Source of the DNA: a bacterium | GTDB taxonomy: Bacteria; Patescibacteriota; Saccharimonadia; Saccharimonadales; SZUA-47 | DNA length: 50,424 nucleotides | Reading direction: 5' to 3' | Assembly: GCA_030427365.1 (NCBI GenBank) | Contig: JAUHWW010000004.1 | Coordinates: 1-50,424, forward strand | Shown: one piece after another, positions 1-7,914 of the stretch | Layout of the letters: each line of letters begins with the position of its first letter | How positions within the stretch are numbered: position 1 is the stretch's first letter | The notes under the pieces: model-generated | The model's database searches: none | Seen by the model: only the letters and a program-made list of their open reading frames with translations | What the model was told of the DNA's origin: nothing | Position numbers and translations under genes: made by a program

Positions 1-38
1 CAGTTTGCAGCGACCATTATTTTTCGGTTATTACGCAT
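1..38 (-). CDS. tpiA: Triosephosphate isomerase, N-terminal fragment (runs off the window)
   Basis: Only the first codons are present. Reading down the minus strand from the ATG at 38, the peptide is MRNNRKIMVAANW and then the window ends. The R-K-x-M-V-A-A-N-W pattern matches the conserved N-terminus of triosephosphate isomerase, where the N and the following K bind substrate. The start lies 9 nt after the pgk stop, with a weak purine-rich AAAGGG upstream. The glycolytic neighbours pgk and pyk support the call, as this is a common gene order. Function beyond the N-terminus is inferred. Confidence 0.8.
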   Translation of the reverse strand, partial: MRNNRKIMVAAN

Positions 39-47
39 ATGCTTATC

Positions 48-1337
48 TTACCCTTTATCCTCGAGGCATTCAACGCCAGGCAGTTTCTTGCCGCTCATGA
101 GCTCTAAAGACGCGCCGCCACCAGTCGACACATGATTAAACATATCGTTCATACCGCGGCTATCAATATAGGCTGTTGTGTCACCACCCCCGACAATACT
201 GAACGGCACATGTCCGTGCTTACCAATCAGTCCATCTATTACAAATTCCGTGCCATGTGCATACGGGCCGACCTTCCCCTGTACACCCTTGAACTCAGCA
301 ATCCCCATCGTGCCATTCCACACAACCGTCGCCATTTGCTGCATCATGCCAGCAATAAAACTGCCACTGACCGGGCCAATGTCCACAATCTTTTCTGATT
401 TCTTTACTCGCTCTGCAAACACTGACGGCTGACCTGGATACGATTCGATAGAAGCGATTGCGTGCGCTTCCCAATCGACAATGCGAGTTGGCTCAGACTT
501 ATCAATCTCATCAGTCACCACCGCATCTTGCGGCAAATAGAAGGTAAATGAACGCTTCTTCATCTCGGCGCGAGCCCGCTCGATAATATCGTGCGCATCA
601 TTAATTTCTTCGTCGTCTGAAAGGCTCTCGCCGATTTCATTGCCAAGCGCTTTCATAAACGTATTTGCCATAGCACCACCAACAACGACGACGTCCGCTT
701 TCTGTAAAAAGACATCGATGATGTCGATCTTGTCGCTAATTTTTGCACCACCAATGACCGCCATTAACGGTCGCTCCGGATCGTGCATCGCTTTGGTTAT
801 CGTGGCGACTTCTTTCTCGAGTAGCAATCCTGCACACGATGGCAACAACTTGGCTGGGCCCACCACACTGGCATGAGCGCGATGCGCAGCACCAAAACAA
901 TCTTGCACAAATATGTCAGCATTTGTCGCTTCGACAATGGCTTTCGCGAAATTCTCATCACCTGATTTCTCTTCCGCACTATAAAAACGCACGTTCTCGA
1001 GCAAGAGCACATCGCCTGGGTTCATGTCCTTTGCTGCTGTTTTTACCTTTTCACCGATCGTATCTGCCACAAAAGTAACTGGCGCTTTCAGCAGGCTGCT
1101 CAATCGCTTAGCGACTGGCTTCAAACTTTTGGATGGATCGTGACTTTTTGGTCTGCCAAGATGTGACATTACGATGACTTTGCACTTCTGCTGGCGCAGA
1201 TATTCAATCGTTGGCACGCTTTGTGTAATCCGGTAATCACTCGTAATTTCCTGCTTGTCGTCAAGCGGCACGTTGTAGTCGGCGCGTACGAGCACGGTCT
1301 TGCCGTGAAGGTCCATATCATGCACTGTTTTTTTCAT
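48..1337 (-). CDS. pgk: Phosphoglycerate kinase
   Basis: Glycolytic enzyme making ATP from 1,3-bisphosphoglycerate and ADP in the cytosol. Motifs, numbered from the upstream alternative ATG at 1358: RADYNVP near 25-31, HLGRP 66-70, ENVRF 121-125, GGAKISDK 203-210, WNGTMG near 342 and GGGDT near 388. These are the substrate-binding N-domain and nucleotide-binding C-domain signatures. I place the start at 1337 because a GGGTGGG ribosome-binding-like stretch precedes it and the protein then begins MKKTVHDMDL as in the family. The ATG at 1358, directly after the pyk stop, would add seven residues. WNGTMG replaces the more usual NGPMG. It is cotranscribed with pyk upstream and tpiA downstream. Confidence 0.95.
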   Translation of the reverse strand: MKKTVHDMDLHGKTVLVRADYNVPLDDKQEITSDYRITQSVPTIEYLRQQKCKVIVMSHLGRPKSHDPSKSLKPVAKRLSSLLKAPVTFVADTIGEKVKTAAKDMNPGDVLLLENVRFYSAEEKSGDENFAKAIVEATNADIFVQDCFGAAHRAHASVVGPAKLLPSCAGLLLEKEVATITKAMHDPERPLMAVIGGAKISDKIDIIDVFLQKADVVVVGGAMANTFMKALGNEIGESLSDDEEINDAHDIIERARAEMKKRSFTFYLPQDAVVTDEIDKSEPTRIVDWEAHAIASIESYPGQPSVFAERVKKSEKIVDIGPVSGSFIAGMMQQMATVVWNGTMGIAEFKGVQGKVGPYAHGTEFVIDGLIGKHGHVPFSIVGGGDTTAYIDSRGMNDMFNHVSTGGGASLELMSGKKLPGVECLEDKG

Positions 1338-1358
1338 AAACCCACCCGCTTGTGACAT

Positions 1359-2801
1359 TTAGATAACCCGTACCTTTATTGTGTCCGTTGTGCCGACTAC
1401 GCCTGGATACTGCCCAGAAGCGGTGACAATGCAGTCACCCTTCTTTAGCACCTTACTCTTTTCAAGCCAAGACGTCAGTTTTGTCGCTGCCATTTTGCTA
1501 TCAGGACGTACATATGATTTGATGCCATAGACAATACATAGTTGCTGTGAGACGCGGGGGACACTGGTGACAGCAATAATCGGTTCATCTGGGCGCTTTG
1601 CTGCAATTTCGCGTGCAGTCGCGCCAGATTTGGTTTCGGCCACAATCGCCGTCGCATTCGTGGCTTTTGCCAACTCAACGACGCTTTTTGAGATCGCTTC
1701 CTGACGCGTGAGTTCACGAAGTCCACTGCGCACATGATACTCAACTGACAAGACGTCTTGGTGACTTTCGGTATACGTCAAGATTTTTTTCATCGTTTTT
1801 ACTACTAACGACGGATGCTTGCCGGCGGCCGTCTCTTCGCTTAGCATGACGCAATCAGCACCAATAATCGACGCAGTCGCTACGTCTGAGACTTCGGCGC
1901 GTGTGGGCTCTGTCGCTTCAGTCATGCTAACAAGCATTTGGGTAGCAATTATGACTGGCTTTGCGTGTGCACGGCATAGCCCGACAATTTTACGAGCTTG
2001 AATAGGTACGACTTCAGGACTCGCTTCAACGGCTAAGTCCCCGCGTGCAACCATCACCGCATCAGCTTCTTTGACAATAGCTTCGATATCATCAAGCGCG
2101 GCCTGCGTCTCGACTTTTGCAATCAATTTAGCTTTGCTGTTTAGGTTACGCATTGCACGTTTCATGGCACGAACGTCAGCAGCTGACTGAATAAAGCTCA
2201 TCGCGACGTAGTCGACATCATGTTCACTGCCAAATGCGAGGTCTTCTTTGTCTTTCTGGGTTATGACATCGCCTGCGAAGTCGGTATCAGGCAGGTTGAT
2301 GCCTTTACGGCTAAGGAGTATGCCATCGTTTTCTGCCTTCGCGTGCACGAGACCGTCTTTGACGCTTGTAATCGTTGTAAGCACTTTACCGTCAAACAGC
2401 ATCATCCGTTCGCCTCGTTTGACCTTTTTACTGAGGTCAAATTGCGTTGGGATGTACTGCGCCTCATCTTCTTTCGGATTATATTTAAACGTAAGCTGCT
2501 GCCCTTTTCTAACCGTTATGATGCCGTCACAATCTCCGAGACGAATCTTTGGTCCTTGCAGATCTTGCACGATTGCGACCGGTTTGCCATATTCCTTTGA
2601 AGCTTTTCGAATCCACTTTATCTGTTTCACCCGTTCATCATTTGAGCCATGGCTAAAATTGAGACGAATACCGTTCGCTCCAGATTTGATAATCTCAAGA
2701 ATTTCATCATAGGTATTTGATGCAGGACCAATTGTGGCTAAGATTTTTGTACGCTTAAATGACGCGATAGGCACATTGGGTGCCTTCTCTGTTGTTTTCA
2801 T
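1359..2801 (-). CDS. pyk: Pyruvate kinase
   Basis: Converts phosphoenolpyruvate and ADP to pyruvate and ATP. At 480 aa it has the usual length. Seen: TKILATIGPAS at 18-28, RLNFSHG 46-52, QGPKIRLG 82-89, the B-domain around 95-180, IAKVE 227-231 with the catalytic Lys, VARGDLAVE 251-259, and the MTEATEPTRAEVSDVA stretch near 293-308. The usual VMLSGETA appears as VMLSEETA. The C-terminal regulatory domain is present. It is the first gene of a pyk-pgk-tpiA minus-strand operon. A TATACT box ends 7 nt before the ATG, so the mRNA is probably leaderless or nearly so, and no Shine-Dalgarno is visible. Confidence 0.96.
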   Translation of the reverse strand: MKTTEKAPNVPIASFKRTKILATIGPASNTYDEILEIIKSGANGIRLNFSHGSNDERVKQIKWIRKASKEYGKPVAIVQDLQGPKIRLGDCDGIITVRKGQQLTFKYNPKEDEAQYIPTQFDLSKKVKRGERMMLFDGKVLTTITSVKDGLVHAKAENDGILLSRKGINLPDTDFAGDVITQKDKEDLAFGSEHDVDYVAMSFIQSAADVRAMKRAMRNLNSKAKLIAKVETQAALDDIEAIVKEADAVMVARGDLAVEASPEVVPIQARKIVGLCRAHAKPVIIATQMLVSMTEATEPTRAEVSDVATASIIGADCVMLSEETAAGKHPSLVVKTMKKILTYTESHQDVLSVEYHVRSGLRELTRQEAISKSVVELAKATNATAIVAETKSGATAREIAAKRPDEPIIAVTSVPRVSQQLCIVYGIKSYVRPDSKMAATKLTSWLEKSKVLKKGDCIVTASGQYPGVVGTTDTIKVRVI

Positions 2802-2808
2802 TGATAGT

Positions 2809-2814
2809 AGTATA
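2809..2814 (-). promoter_or_regulatory. -10 box of pyk, nearly leaderless
   Basis: TATACT on the minus strand, 7 nt from the pyk ATG. No convincing -35 hexamer and no ribosome binding site in between. It belongs to a set of similar starts in this window. Confidence 0.55.
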
Positions 2815-2887
2815 ACGGTAATGCTTCTTAAAGGTAAATTTTTTTATGTGAAGCTTACGGAGCTCAGTACTTTTAATTTAACAATAG

Positions 2888-3448
2888 CTATTCCATACTG
2901 TCATTTGCAAGCTGGCTATACACATCACGGAAAGTGCGACTATTCCAACCATGCCAGTATTGGCCATCTCCTTTAAACTGATAAGGAAAAGGGTTATCCA
3001 TGTTTTGTTGTAATCGATCTTTACGATTAATCCCAAATAGTGCTGAAAGAAGCAGCGAACTATGAAAGGAACCATCCACTACTACATTTGTTAGCTTTAT
3101 GATCTCTGCGTAATCTAAATACCGCAAGCTAGAAAAGGCCGGCTGCGCGAAAAATAGCCTTGCTACTCCTTGACCCTCTACGCAAAAGAATTCTGCCGTT
3201 CTGCCAGAGTCAGGGTGTGAGGCTCCAAAATACATTGAGGACTCAATCCGCGTTGGTCTAACCACGCCAAAAGCATCATACATATCATAATTCGTAGAGT
3301 CTTGAGAGCCGTCGAATTCAAGATCTATCCCAACACGCCGCCAATCGATTGGTGACTCATCACTAATTATCGAGAAAAGTTCATCAGTTGCATCAAGCAC
3401 TTCAAAACTACTCTCTGGATTAGTAAAGCTATTCAATGCTTCTGACAT
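2888..3448 (-). CDS. Hypothetical protein, 186 aa
   Basis: I do not recognise this protein. It has no signal peptide or membrane segment. It looks like a soluble, acidic mixed alpha/beta protein rich in aromatic residues, with a C-terminal W-H-G-W pair and an SxLF-type hydrophobic stretch near 135. It stands alone between pyk and a divergent DHFR-like gene. The start at 3448 is supported by an extended -10 (TGTGATAAAAT) ending 7 nt upstream. Codon use looks like that of the neighbours. It may be a lineage-specific protein. No function is inferred. Confidence 0.7.
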   Translation of the reverse strand: MSEALNSFTNPESSFEVLDATDELFSIISDESPIDWRRVGIDLEFDGSQDSTNYDMYDAFGVVRPTRIESSMYFGASHPDSGRTAEFFCVEGQGVARLFFAQPAFSSLRYLDYAEIIKLTNVVVDGSFHSSLLLSALFGINRKDRLQQNMDNPFPYQFKGDGQYWHGWNSRTFRDVYSQLANDSME

Positions 3449-3455
3449 ATGGTCA

Positions 3456-3466
3456 ATTTTATCACA
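3456..3466 (-). promoter_or_regulatory. Extended -10 promoter of the 186-aa gene
   Basis: The minus strand reads TGTGATAAAAT, matching the TRTGnTATAAT extended -10 class. Seven nt separate it from the ATG at 3448, predicting a leaderless mRNA. The same TGTGATAnAAT core occurs upstream of 13774, 17227 and 18331. Confidence 0.55.
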
Positions 3467-3511
3467 AATAATGCATATTGTAATCAGTTATATTACTGTC
3501 ATAATGAAAAT

Positions 3512-4024
3512 ATGAAAATAGTCATGATCGCAGTCGTTAGCAAAGATGGTTTTCTGACGCGCGGGGATGACCCACACCCGAGCTCGTGGGCATCTGAAGA
3601 AGATCGGTTTCACTACTTGAACATGTTGCGTTCACATACTTTGTATCTTATGGGTAGCCGCACATACGAATTTTCGAAGAAGTCCCTGCCTGCCAGTGCG
3701 AAAAAAATTGTCATGTCGCACAAAGCAAATGAAATGCCGCAAACGAGTAATGTCCACTTTTCTGCGGCAGCTTTCGGCGATATCCTCAAGCAATACGAGG
3801 GCTCTCATGACACGCTGCTCGTGTTAGGCGGCGCTAGCATCTACCATCAAATGATCGACCAAGGCTTAATTAATGAAATTCACCTCACAGTTGAGCCGCT
3901 CTTGCTCCACAGTGGCACACGATTATTCGAACATGAGAGCTACTTCGCCCATCACGGATTTCGACTAGTTGAGGAGAAGCAGCTGAACGAAAATGGAACA
4001 AAGCTGGTTATTTATAGAACCTAA
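3512..4024 (+). CDS. Dihydrofolate reductase-like (DHFR/RibD C-terminal) family protein
   Basis: A 170-aa Rossmann-like reductase domain. It begins MKIVMIAVVSKDGFLTRG, followed by LMGSRTYEF (NADPH-binding, like GRKTY/GRRTY) and later LLVLGGASIYHQMIDQGLINEIHLTVEP, the G-G-x-x-I-Y signature of DHFR and RibD C-domains. The product would be an NADPH-dependent pteridine or pyrimidine reductase; which one cannot be told from sequence. folD, folC and glyA elsewhere in the window make a folate role plausible. I chose the ATG at 3512, because the 21 codons upstream do not look like the family N-terminus. It overlaps the convergent MFS gene by 4 nt. Confidence 0.8.
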   Translation: MKIVMIAVVSKDGFLTRGDDPHPSSWASEEDRFHYLNMLRSHTLYLMGSRTYEFSKKSLPASAKKIVMSHKANEMPQTSNVHFSAAAFGDILKQYEGSHDTLLVLGGASIYHQMIDQGLINEIHLTVEPLLLHSGTRLFEHESYFAHHGFRLVEEKQLNENGTKLVIYRT

Positions 4025-5187
4025 GTTCTTGCTATTGATCGACGCTCAAAAAACTTCAAGATAATAAACAACAAGATTGTTACCACAATTGTGACATTTG
4101 TCGGCACTTCTATATTTTCGTTCGTTGCAAAAATACCAATCGCGAAAAGCATACCAGCACTTAATAATTTGTCTAATAATGAGTATAGCGACAGTACCGT
4201 TGCTCTCGATGATCCCTCTATCACATCTTGCAAATCAGCCTCTTGAACCACCGCCGTTATGCGATAGAATCGTGTGACAAAAAACAGACCCAATACTTGT
4301 AGCCAAAGCGACTGAGTATAGAGAACGAGAAAAAAGGCCATTAGAATCATTGCAATTGAAATAATGTACTTTCGAAAGAAGGATTCATAATAATCAAGAG
4401 ACCAATATAGAAACGCGCTCGCTATCGTGACACCGGAAATAATAAGCGGCACTACGCGAGGCTCGACCCCGTAATCTCGATAATTAATAACAATAATTTC
4501 AAGCATAGTTGTGAGTGTTCCTGCAATGAGAACACCTTCGTAAAAGCGACGCTTTACAATCGGTGAATTCTTTACCACACGTAATGCTTTGCCTAAAAGC
4601 AGTTCGTTGGTTTTTGAGATACTTGGTGTAGCGGGCAGTGTCAGGCTGAGTAAAAATGAAAATGACACGGCGATAACGGAGAGCACAATCAGCAACTGGT
4701 ACTGCGTTCCAATAATGAAGGTTAATCCGTAGGCGATAACATAGCTAAGCATAGTTGCTGCTTTTATACGCGACGCACTCTTGAGGTACGAGACCTTTTT
4801 GTCTCCTCCGACTGCTTCATATAAGTAGGCCTGTAACGCACCCGAATTGAATGCCTCGCCAATACCCCACACCACAAAACCCATCAAATACCCAGAGAAA
4901 GTTGGTGCAACTAACCATACAGCGAGCCCTGCTGCTTTCAGAAGCTTACCAAGCGCAATTGAGTACTTCTTGCTGAACCGATCGGCAATCATGCCAGTTG
5001 GGACTTCGCTAACAATCTGAGTGATCAACACTGATGCGAGTAATGTGCCGACTCCCGCGGCTGATATACCGGACCTTTCACTGAACATGATGCTATACAG
5101 CGGGTAAATGAGCACGAACTCGCTCATAAATTCAACAGCGATCAGTTTATGGTATACGCTGCTGTAGCGTTCTCTGAATTTTTTCAT
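4021..5187 (-). CDS. MFS transporter, 12-TM type
   Basis: A 388-aa polytopic membrane protein of the major facilitator superfamily. The loop after TM2 reads GMIADRFSKKYSI, the MFS motif A (G-x-x-x-D-R-x-x-R/K). Hydrophobic helices continue to the C-terminus, where a short basic tail follows. The sequence style (PLYSIMFSERSGISAAGVG near the N-terminus and EVPTGMIAD) is like drug-efflux or 'quinolone resistance-like' MFS proteins, but the substrate cannot be read from sequence. A TATAAT box lies 12 nt upstream of the ATG at 5187. Convergent with, and overlapping by 4 nt, the DHFR-like gene. Confidence 0.85.
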   Translation of the reverse strand: MKKFRERYSSVYHKLIAVEFMSEFVLIYPLYSIMFSERSGISAAGVGTLLASVLITQIVSEVPTGMIADRFSKKYSIALGKLLKAAGLAVWLVAPTFSGYLMGFVVWGIGEAFNSGALQAYLYEAVGGDKKVSYLKSASRIKAATMLSYVIAYGLTFIIGTQYQLLIVLSVIAVSFSFLLSLTLPATPSISKTNELLLGKALRVVKNSPIVKRRFYEGVLIAGTLTTMLEIIVINYRDYGVEPRVVPLIISGVTIASAFLYWSLDYYESFFRKYIISIAMILMAFFLVLYTQSLWLQVLGLFFVTRFYRITAVVQEADLQDVIEGSSRATVLSLYSLLDKLLSAGMLFAIGIFATNENIEVPTNVTIVVTILLFIILKFFERRSIART

Positions 5188-5212
5188 GAATTACTGACCA
5201 TTATAAGATATG

Positions 5213-5241
5213 TTGATTAATAAATCTACCTCTGTTAAAAT
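5213..5241 (+). promoter_or_regulatory. Promoter of tRNA-Glu
   Basis: TTGATT, a 17-nt spacer, then TAAAAT, placed about 20 nt upstream of the mature tRNA 5' end. Confidence 0.65.
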
Positions 5242-5260
5242 AAACTTCCGTATCCGAAGC

Positions 5261-5335
5261 GGTCTCATCGTCTAACGGTTAGGACACCAGGTTTTCATCC
5301 TGGCAATAGGGGTTCGATTCCCCTTGAGATCACCA
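5261..5335 (+). tRNA. tRNA-Glu (anticodon TTC)
   Basis: Full cloverleaf. The acceptor GGTCTCA pairs with TGAGATC, the anticodon stem CCAGG/CCTGG carries loop TTTTCAT with anticodon TTC, the T-loop is TTCGATT, and CCA is encoded. A rho-independent terminator follows directly. Confidence 0.96.
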
Positions 5336-5343
5336 ACAAAATA

Positions 5344-5367
5344 CCTCAGCTTTAGCTGGGGTTTTTT
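5344..5367 (+). terminator. Terminator of tRNA-Glu
   Basis: A hairpin of CCTCAGC and GCTGGGG around a TTTA loop, followed by six T. Confidence 0.85.
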
Positions 5368-5379
5368 GTTGGTATCCAA

Positions 5380-5519
5380 GAGCAAGCCAACTGCTTGGCT
5401 TGCGTGGGGTCGAACGGGCGCAAGCCTTGTTTGCCAAGAAGGTGGCAAACGGCGCGCCGGGCTCGTGAGCAAATTGCAAAGCAATTTGACTTGTGAGTTG
5501 ATTCCTCTTGAGATCACCA
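5380..5519 (+). repeat. tRNA-Glu-linked structured element (divergent copy)
   Basis: Ends with a second, slightly altered copy of the tRNA-Glu 3' end (GTTGATTCC...GAGATCACCA at 5497-5519, against 5312-5335). Before that lie three strong hairpins: GCAAGCCAA/TTGGCTTGC near 5382-5403, GTTTGCC/GGCAAAC near 5429-5450 and CAAATTGC/GCAATTTG near 5470-5488. Between them is GGGGTCGAAC, an inverted T-arm-like sequence. The layout (tRNA, terminator, structured element, tRNA 3' end with CCA, T-run) matches the elements at tRNA-Lys and tRNA-Pro, but the core sequence does not align well. It may be a different subtype. Confidence 0.55.
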
Positions 5520-5558
5520 AACAATGAGTCGAGCTAGTCATGGTGTTTTTTAGTTGGT

Positions 5559-5587
5559 TTTACAATAGTACGTGATTTTCTTATACT
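5559..5587 (+). promoter_or_regulatory. Promoter giving a leaderless GTG start
   Basis: TTTACA, exactly 17 nt, then TATACT at 5582-5587. Six nt later is the GTG at 5594, where transcription should begin. Confidence 0.6.
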
Positions 5588-5593
5588 TTGACT

Positions 5594-5857
5594 GTGAAAA
5601 AGAAACAAACTTTACAATCAAATAAAACACTCGAAATAATAGGATGGTATGGGCCGCTGGCATTCATAGTAGGGTTTGCTCTAGTCAGTTTTGGAATGAT
5701 TGAAGGGCGGAGCTATATATTTCAACTTTTGAATTTAACAGGAGGTGTCGCACTAGCCTTAATCTCACTGGCTAAAAATGCCTACCAGCCGGCAGCCTTA
5801 AATATCATTTTGGTAATAATTGCTCTAGTAACCTTAATCGATTTACTCTTATCGTGA
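5594..5857 (+). CDS. CBU_0592-like small membrane protein
   Basis: An 87-aa protein with three predicted membrane helices. The pattern EIIGWYGPLAFIVGFALVSFG, then a YIFQLLNLTGG turn, then ISLAKNAYQPAALNIILVIIAL fits the CBU_0592-like domain: a G-W-Y-G start, an N-L-x-G turn and a late L-N-I segment. Its biochemical function is unknown in the family. I prefer the GTG at 5594 because a well-spaced promoter places the transcription start on it; a TTG at 5588 would add two residues. It ends inside the HAD gene start (GTGA overlap), so the two are translationally coupled. Confidence 0.75.
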   Translation: MKKKQTLQSNKTLEIIGWYGPLAFIVGFALVSFGMIEGRSYIFQLLNLTGGVALALISLAKNAYQPAALNIILVIIALVTLIDLLLS

Positions 5858-6531
5858 AGGATAGCATCTATAACAAAGCTGCGTTCATATTCGATATGGA
5901 CGGTACATTGGTTGATAGTGAGCCGGTGGGTCCTAGAACTTTTATTGAGATTTTTAAAAATCGTCAAGTTGATGTTTCTCCTGAAGACATTGAGTCGTTC
6001 ACCCAATCGTGGAGAAGGATTGGTGATTATACACCGCAAGACGAGCTCTTAACTTTCCTAGCCAGAAAATATACTATTAATGATATTGTTAATGACTTTT
6101 ATTCCCTTTATAAAAACAATTTGCAAAAAGCTCATGTTCTTTCTGGGGTGAATGAATTTTTACACACAGCTAAGAAACAAGCAAAAAAACTGGTGGTGGT
6201 CTCTGCAAGCAAGCGTACTCAGATAGAATCAGTTTTGTTGAATAACCAATGGCAGGATTTTTTCGATTTTATTGTTGGAGAAGAAGATGTTAGCGCCCAT
6301 AAGCCAGACCCTGAAGGATATATTTTTGCTATACAAAAGCTAGGCTTAGCTAGCGATGAAGTGGCTATATTTGAAGACTCTAGAAATGGAGTACTTGCAG
6401 CCAAAGCCGCAGGAGCACTAACCGTTGCAGTTAAGGCTGGGGCCTCACCCAATCAAGACATTACAGAGGCAGACGCTACAATTGAAAGCTTTCAAGATCT
6501 GCTCCAGGACGATTCAGACAATTGTGAATGA
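5854..6531 (+). CDS. HAD-IA family phosphatase/phosphomutase (beta-phosphoglucomutase-like)
   Basis: A 225-aa cytosolic hydrolase. Motif I FDMDGTLVDSEP is at 13-24, with the nucleophile and general-acid Asp. A helical cap follows (about 30-95). Motif II is VVSASK near 114-119, motif III the Lys in SAHKPDPEGY, and motif IV EDSRNGVLAA. This order is that of the subclass I phosphoglycolate phosphatase / beta-phosphoglucomutase group. The substrate cannot be fixed; DGTLVDSEP with KPDP resembles sugar-phosphate mutases or phosphatases. It starts with a GTG overlapping the upstream stop. AT content is somewhat higher than in neighbouring genes. Confidence 0.85.
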   Translation: MKDSIYNKAAFIFDMDGTLVDSEPVGPRTFIEIFKNRQVDVSPEDIESFTQSWRRIGDYTPQDELLTFLARKYTINDIVNDFYSLYKNNLQKAHVLSGVNEFLHTAKKQAKKLVVVSASKRTQIESVLLNNQWQDFFDFIVGEEDVSAHKPDPEGYIFAIQKLGLASDEVAIFEDSRNGVLAAKAAGALTVAVKAGASPNQDITEADATIESFQDLLQDDSDNCE

Positions 6532-6564
6532 TGCTGGTGTAAACTTTTTTGATACCATGATGCT

Positions 6565-7137
6565 ATGACACTCAATCCTAAAAAAATTGCAGGATTAGAC
6601 ACTGGCCGTTTGGGATTATGGAACCCAGCCAATCTATTGACGTTTTTCAGACTAATAGCTGGTTTGTTTGCAATACTAGCGTTTGAAGCTGGGTGGGTGA
6701 CACCGACAGCAGCAATCATCATCATAGCGCTGAGCGCGGCTACCGATCTCGATGGGTTTGTTGCGCGGCGACTTAACTGCAGCTCAGCTTTTGGGCAGTT
6801 CCTCGACCCGCTTGTCGACAAATTATTTATCGCTATCGTTGGTGTTTGGTCGCTCTACCGAGTCGGGAGCTTGTGGCCACTTGTGCTTGCACTTGTGGTT
6901 ATTCATCTGCTCATAAGTTTCTATGCTATGCGCAACATAGCCGTCAGTGATATCAAGGGCGAACAGTTCGGTAAAGTCGCTATGGCGGCGACTTTTATGA
7001 GCATGGTATTGACTCTCTATGCGTATAACGCTGTGCCTGAAAACACCTTACTAAAAAACGTCGCCGGCATCAGCCTCGCTCTCGCTTTCGTCCTTGAAGT
7101 AATTAATTACCAGAAAATCACGTCATCAAAGCAGTAG
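6565..7137 (+). CDS. CDP-alcohol phosphatidyltransferase-like membrane protein
   Basis: A 190-aa membrane enzyme of the PgsA/PssA type, which transfers a phosphatidyl group from CDP-diacylglycerol to an alcohol. Seen: NLLTFFRL at 23-30, D61-L-D63-G64 followed by A67-R68, then G77, D81 and D85 with exact family spacing. The family motif is D-x2-D-G-x2-A-R-x8-G-x3-D-x3-D. Here the first Asp is one residue out of register and Thr60 occupies its position. The first Asp is a metal/CDP ligand, so activity is uncertain. A cardiolipin synthase gene elsewhere in the window makes a phosphatidylglycerophosphate synthase role plausible. Confidence 0.75.
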   Translation: MTLNPKKIAGLDTGRLGLWNPANLLTFFRLIAGLFAILAFEAGWVTPTAAIIIIALSAATDLDGFVARRLNCSSAFGQFLDPLVDKLFIAIVGVWSLYRVGSLWPLVLALVVIHLLISFYAMRNIAVSDIKGEQFGKVAMAATFMSMVLTLYAYNAVPENTLLKNVAGISLALAFVLEVINYQKITSSKQ

Positions 7138-7139
7138 AT

Positions 7140-7751
7140 TTACGCGTACTTCTTCAGAATATTTGTTACTTGTCGAGCTGCATTCATGTCGCCGCCCTCA
7201 GCTGCGTGCTGAAAGCGCATCGCCAGCCGCAAATCTGTTTTCTCCTGATCTAACTGAGCACGGTAAGATCGCTCTTTCGAACGTAAATCTTTAATGTCCT
7301 GTAAGAGCTGGCGAACTTTCCGCTCTCGCTTGAAAAAGCTTTTTGGATCGACATGCTGCGTGACGACTGCAGATAAACGCTCACTGCGCATATGACGAAG
7401 CTCTCTGTCTTTATTCACAATCGCAGCATGTATATCCTGCACCTTACGAGGCAGTGTGAGGACGTCCTGTTTCAGTTTTTGCAGGCGTGATTGCACGATT
7501 AAAGTTTCCATGTCGTCCTCCTTTTGTTCATTCATTGATTGCAATCGATAACGATCGACGAGCTGCCATTCCTGCATGAGTAGCGCAAAACCCCCGATGG
7601 CTGCATACAGCAGCGCGACGGTGAAAGAAAAGACCAGCGCAGGATGACCGATCGCCAATGTCAGTAGCAGAATGACAAAAGCGACACCAAGCGCAGCCTT
7701 CTCTGTTAGCAGCAAGCCTTCACGGTAACTTGTTATGTAACGTAGTTTCAT
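7140..7751 (-). CDS. Membrane protein with C-terminal coiled coil, 203 aa
   Basis: Not recognised as a named family. Two hydrophobic helices lie near 20-42 and 45-65. A long charged helical region follows (about 75-175) with heptad-like Leu/Val spacing and many Arg, Lys, Glu and Gln, probably cytoplasmic coiled coil. The C-terminus has an AAEGGDMNAARQVTNILKKY helix. A strong GAGGAGGAG site precedes the ATG, which overlaps the stop of the 54-aa gene. It is last in an apparent operon led by the Crp-like regulator. Confidence 0.75.
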   Translation of the reverse strand: MKLRYITSYREGLLLTEKAALGVAFVILLLTLAIGHPALVFSFTVALLYAAIGGFALLMQEWQLVDRYRLQSMNEQKEDDMETLIVQSRLQKLKQDVLTLPRKVQDIHAAIVNKDRELRHMRSERLSAVVTQHVDPKSFFKRERKVRQLLQDIKDLRSKERSYRAQLDQEKTDLRLAMRFQHAAEGGDMNAARQVTNILKKYA

Positions 7752-7912
7752 GGCTCCTCCTCTCGATTCTTGTACAGTAAAATCATTGAATACACAATAA
7801 ACGCTGCGGGTAGCATAATAATAGGTTGCAGCGCCATCAAAAAAATAACTGCTGCAGCGCCACTAGTGATAATGGCAATTTGCATGTGGTAGTTGGGTGA
7901 AATAATACGCAT
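7748..7912 (-). CDS. Small membrane protein, 54 aa
   Basis: A short reading frame lying in an otherwise unexplained gap. It starts MRIISPNYHMQIAIITSG and has two hydrophobic stretches (about 11-28 and 30-47) with a charged end KNREEEP. The stop TGA overlaps the next ATG (CCATGA), and its last codons encode that gene's strong ribosome binding site. This is typical of a real, translationally coupled gene. It begins 2 nt after the upstream gene's stop. No family is recognised. Confidence 0.7.
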   Translation of the reverse strand: MRIISPNYHMQIAIITSGAAAVIFLMALQPIIMLPAAFIVYSMILLYKNREEEP

Positions 7913-7914
7913 TC

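Noticed and set aside
5261-5519. Integrated mobile element at the tRNA-Glu 3' end
   Set aside because: The duplicated 3' end resembles an att site, but only about 160 nt lie between the copies, and there is no integrase gene in the window.
5272-5541. Small frames over the tRNA-Glu locus on both strands
   Set aside because: They overlap a tRNA, a terminator and hairpins, and have no ribosome site or promoter.
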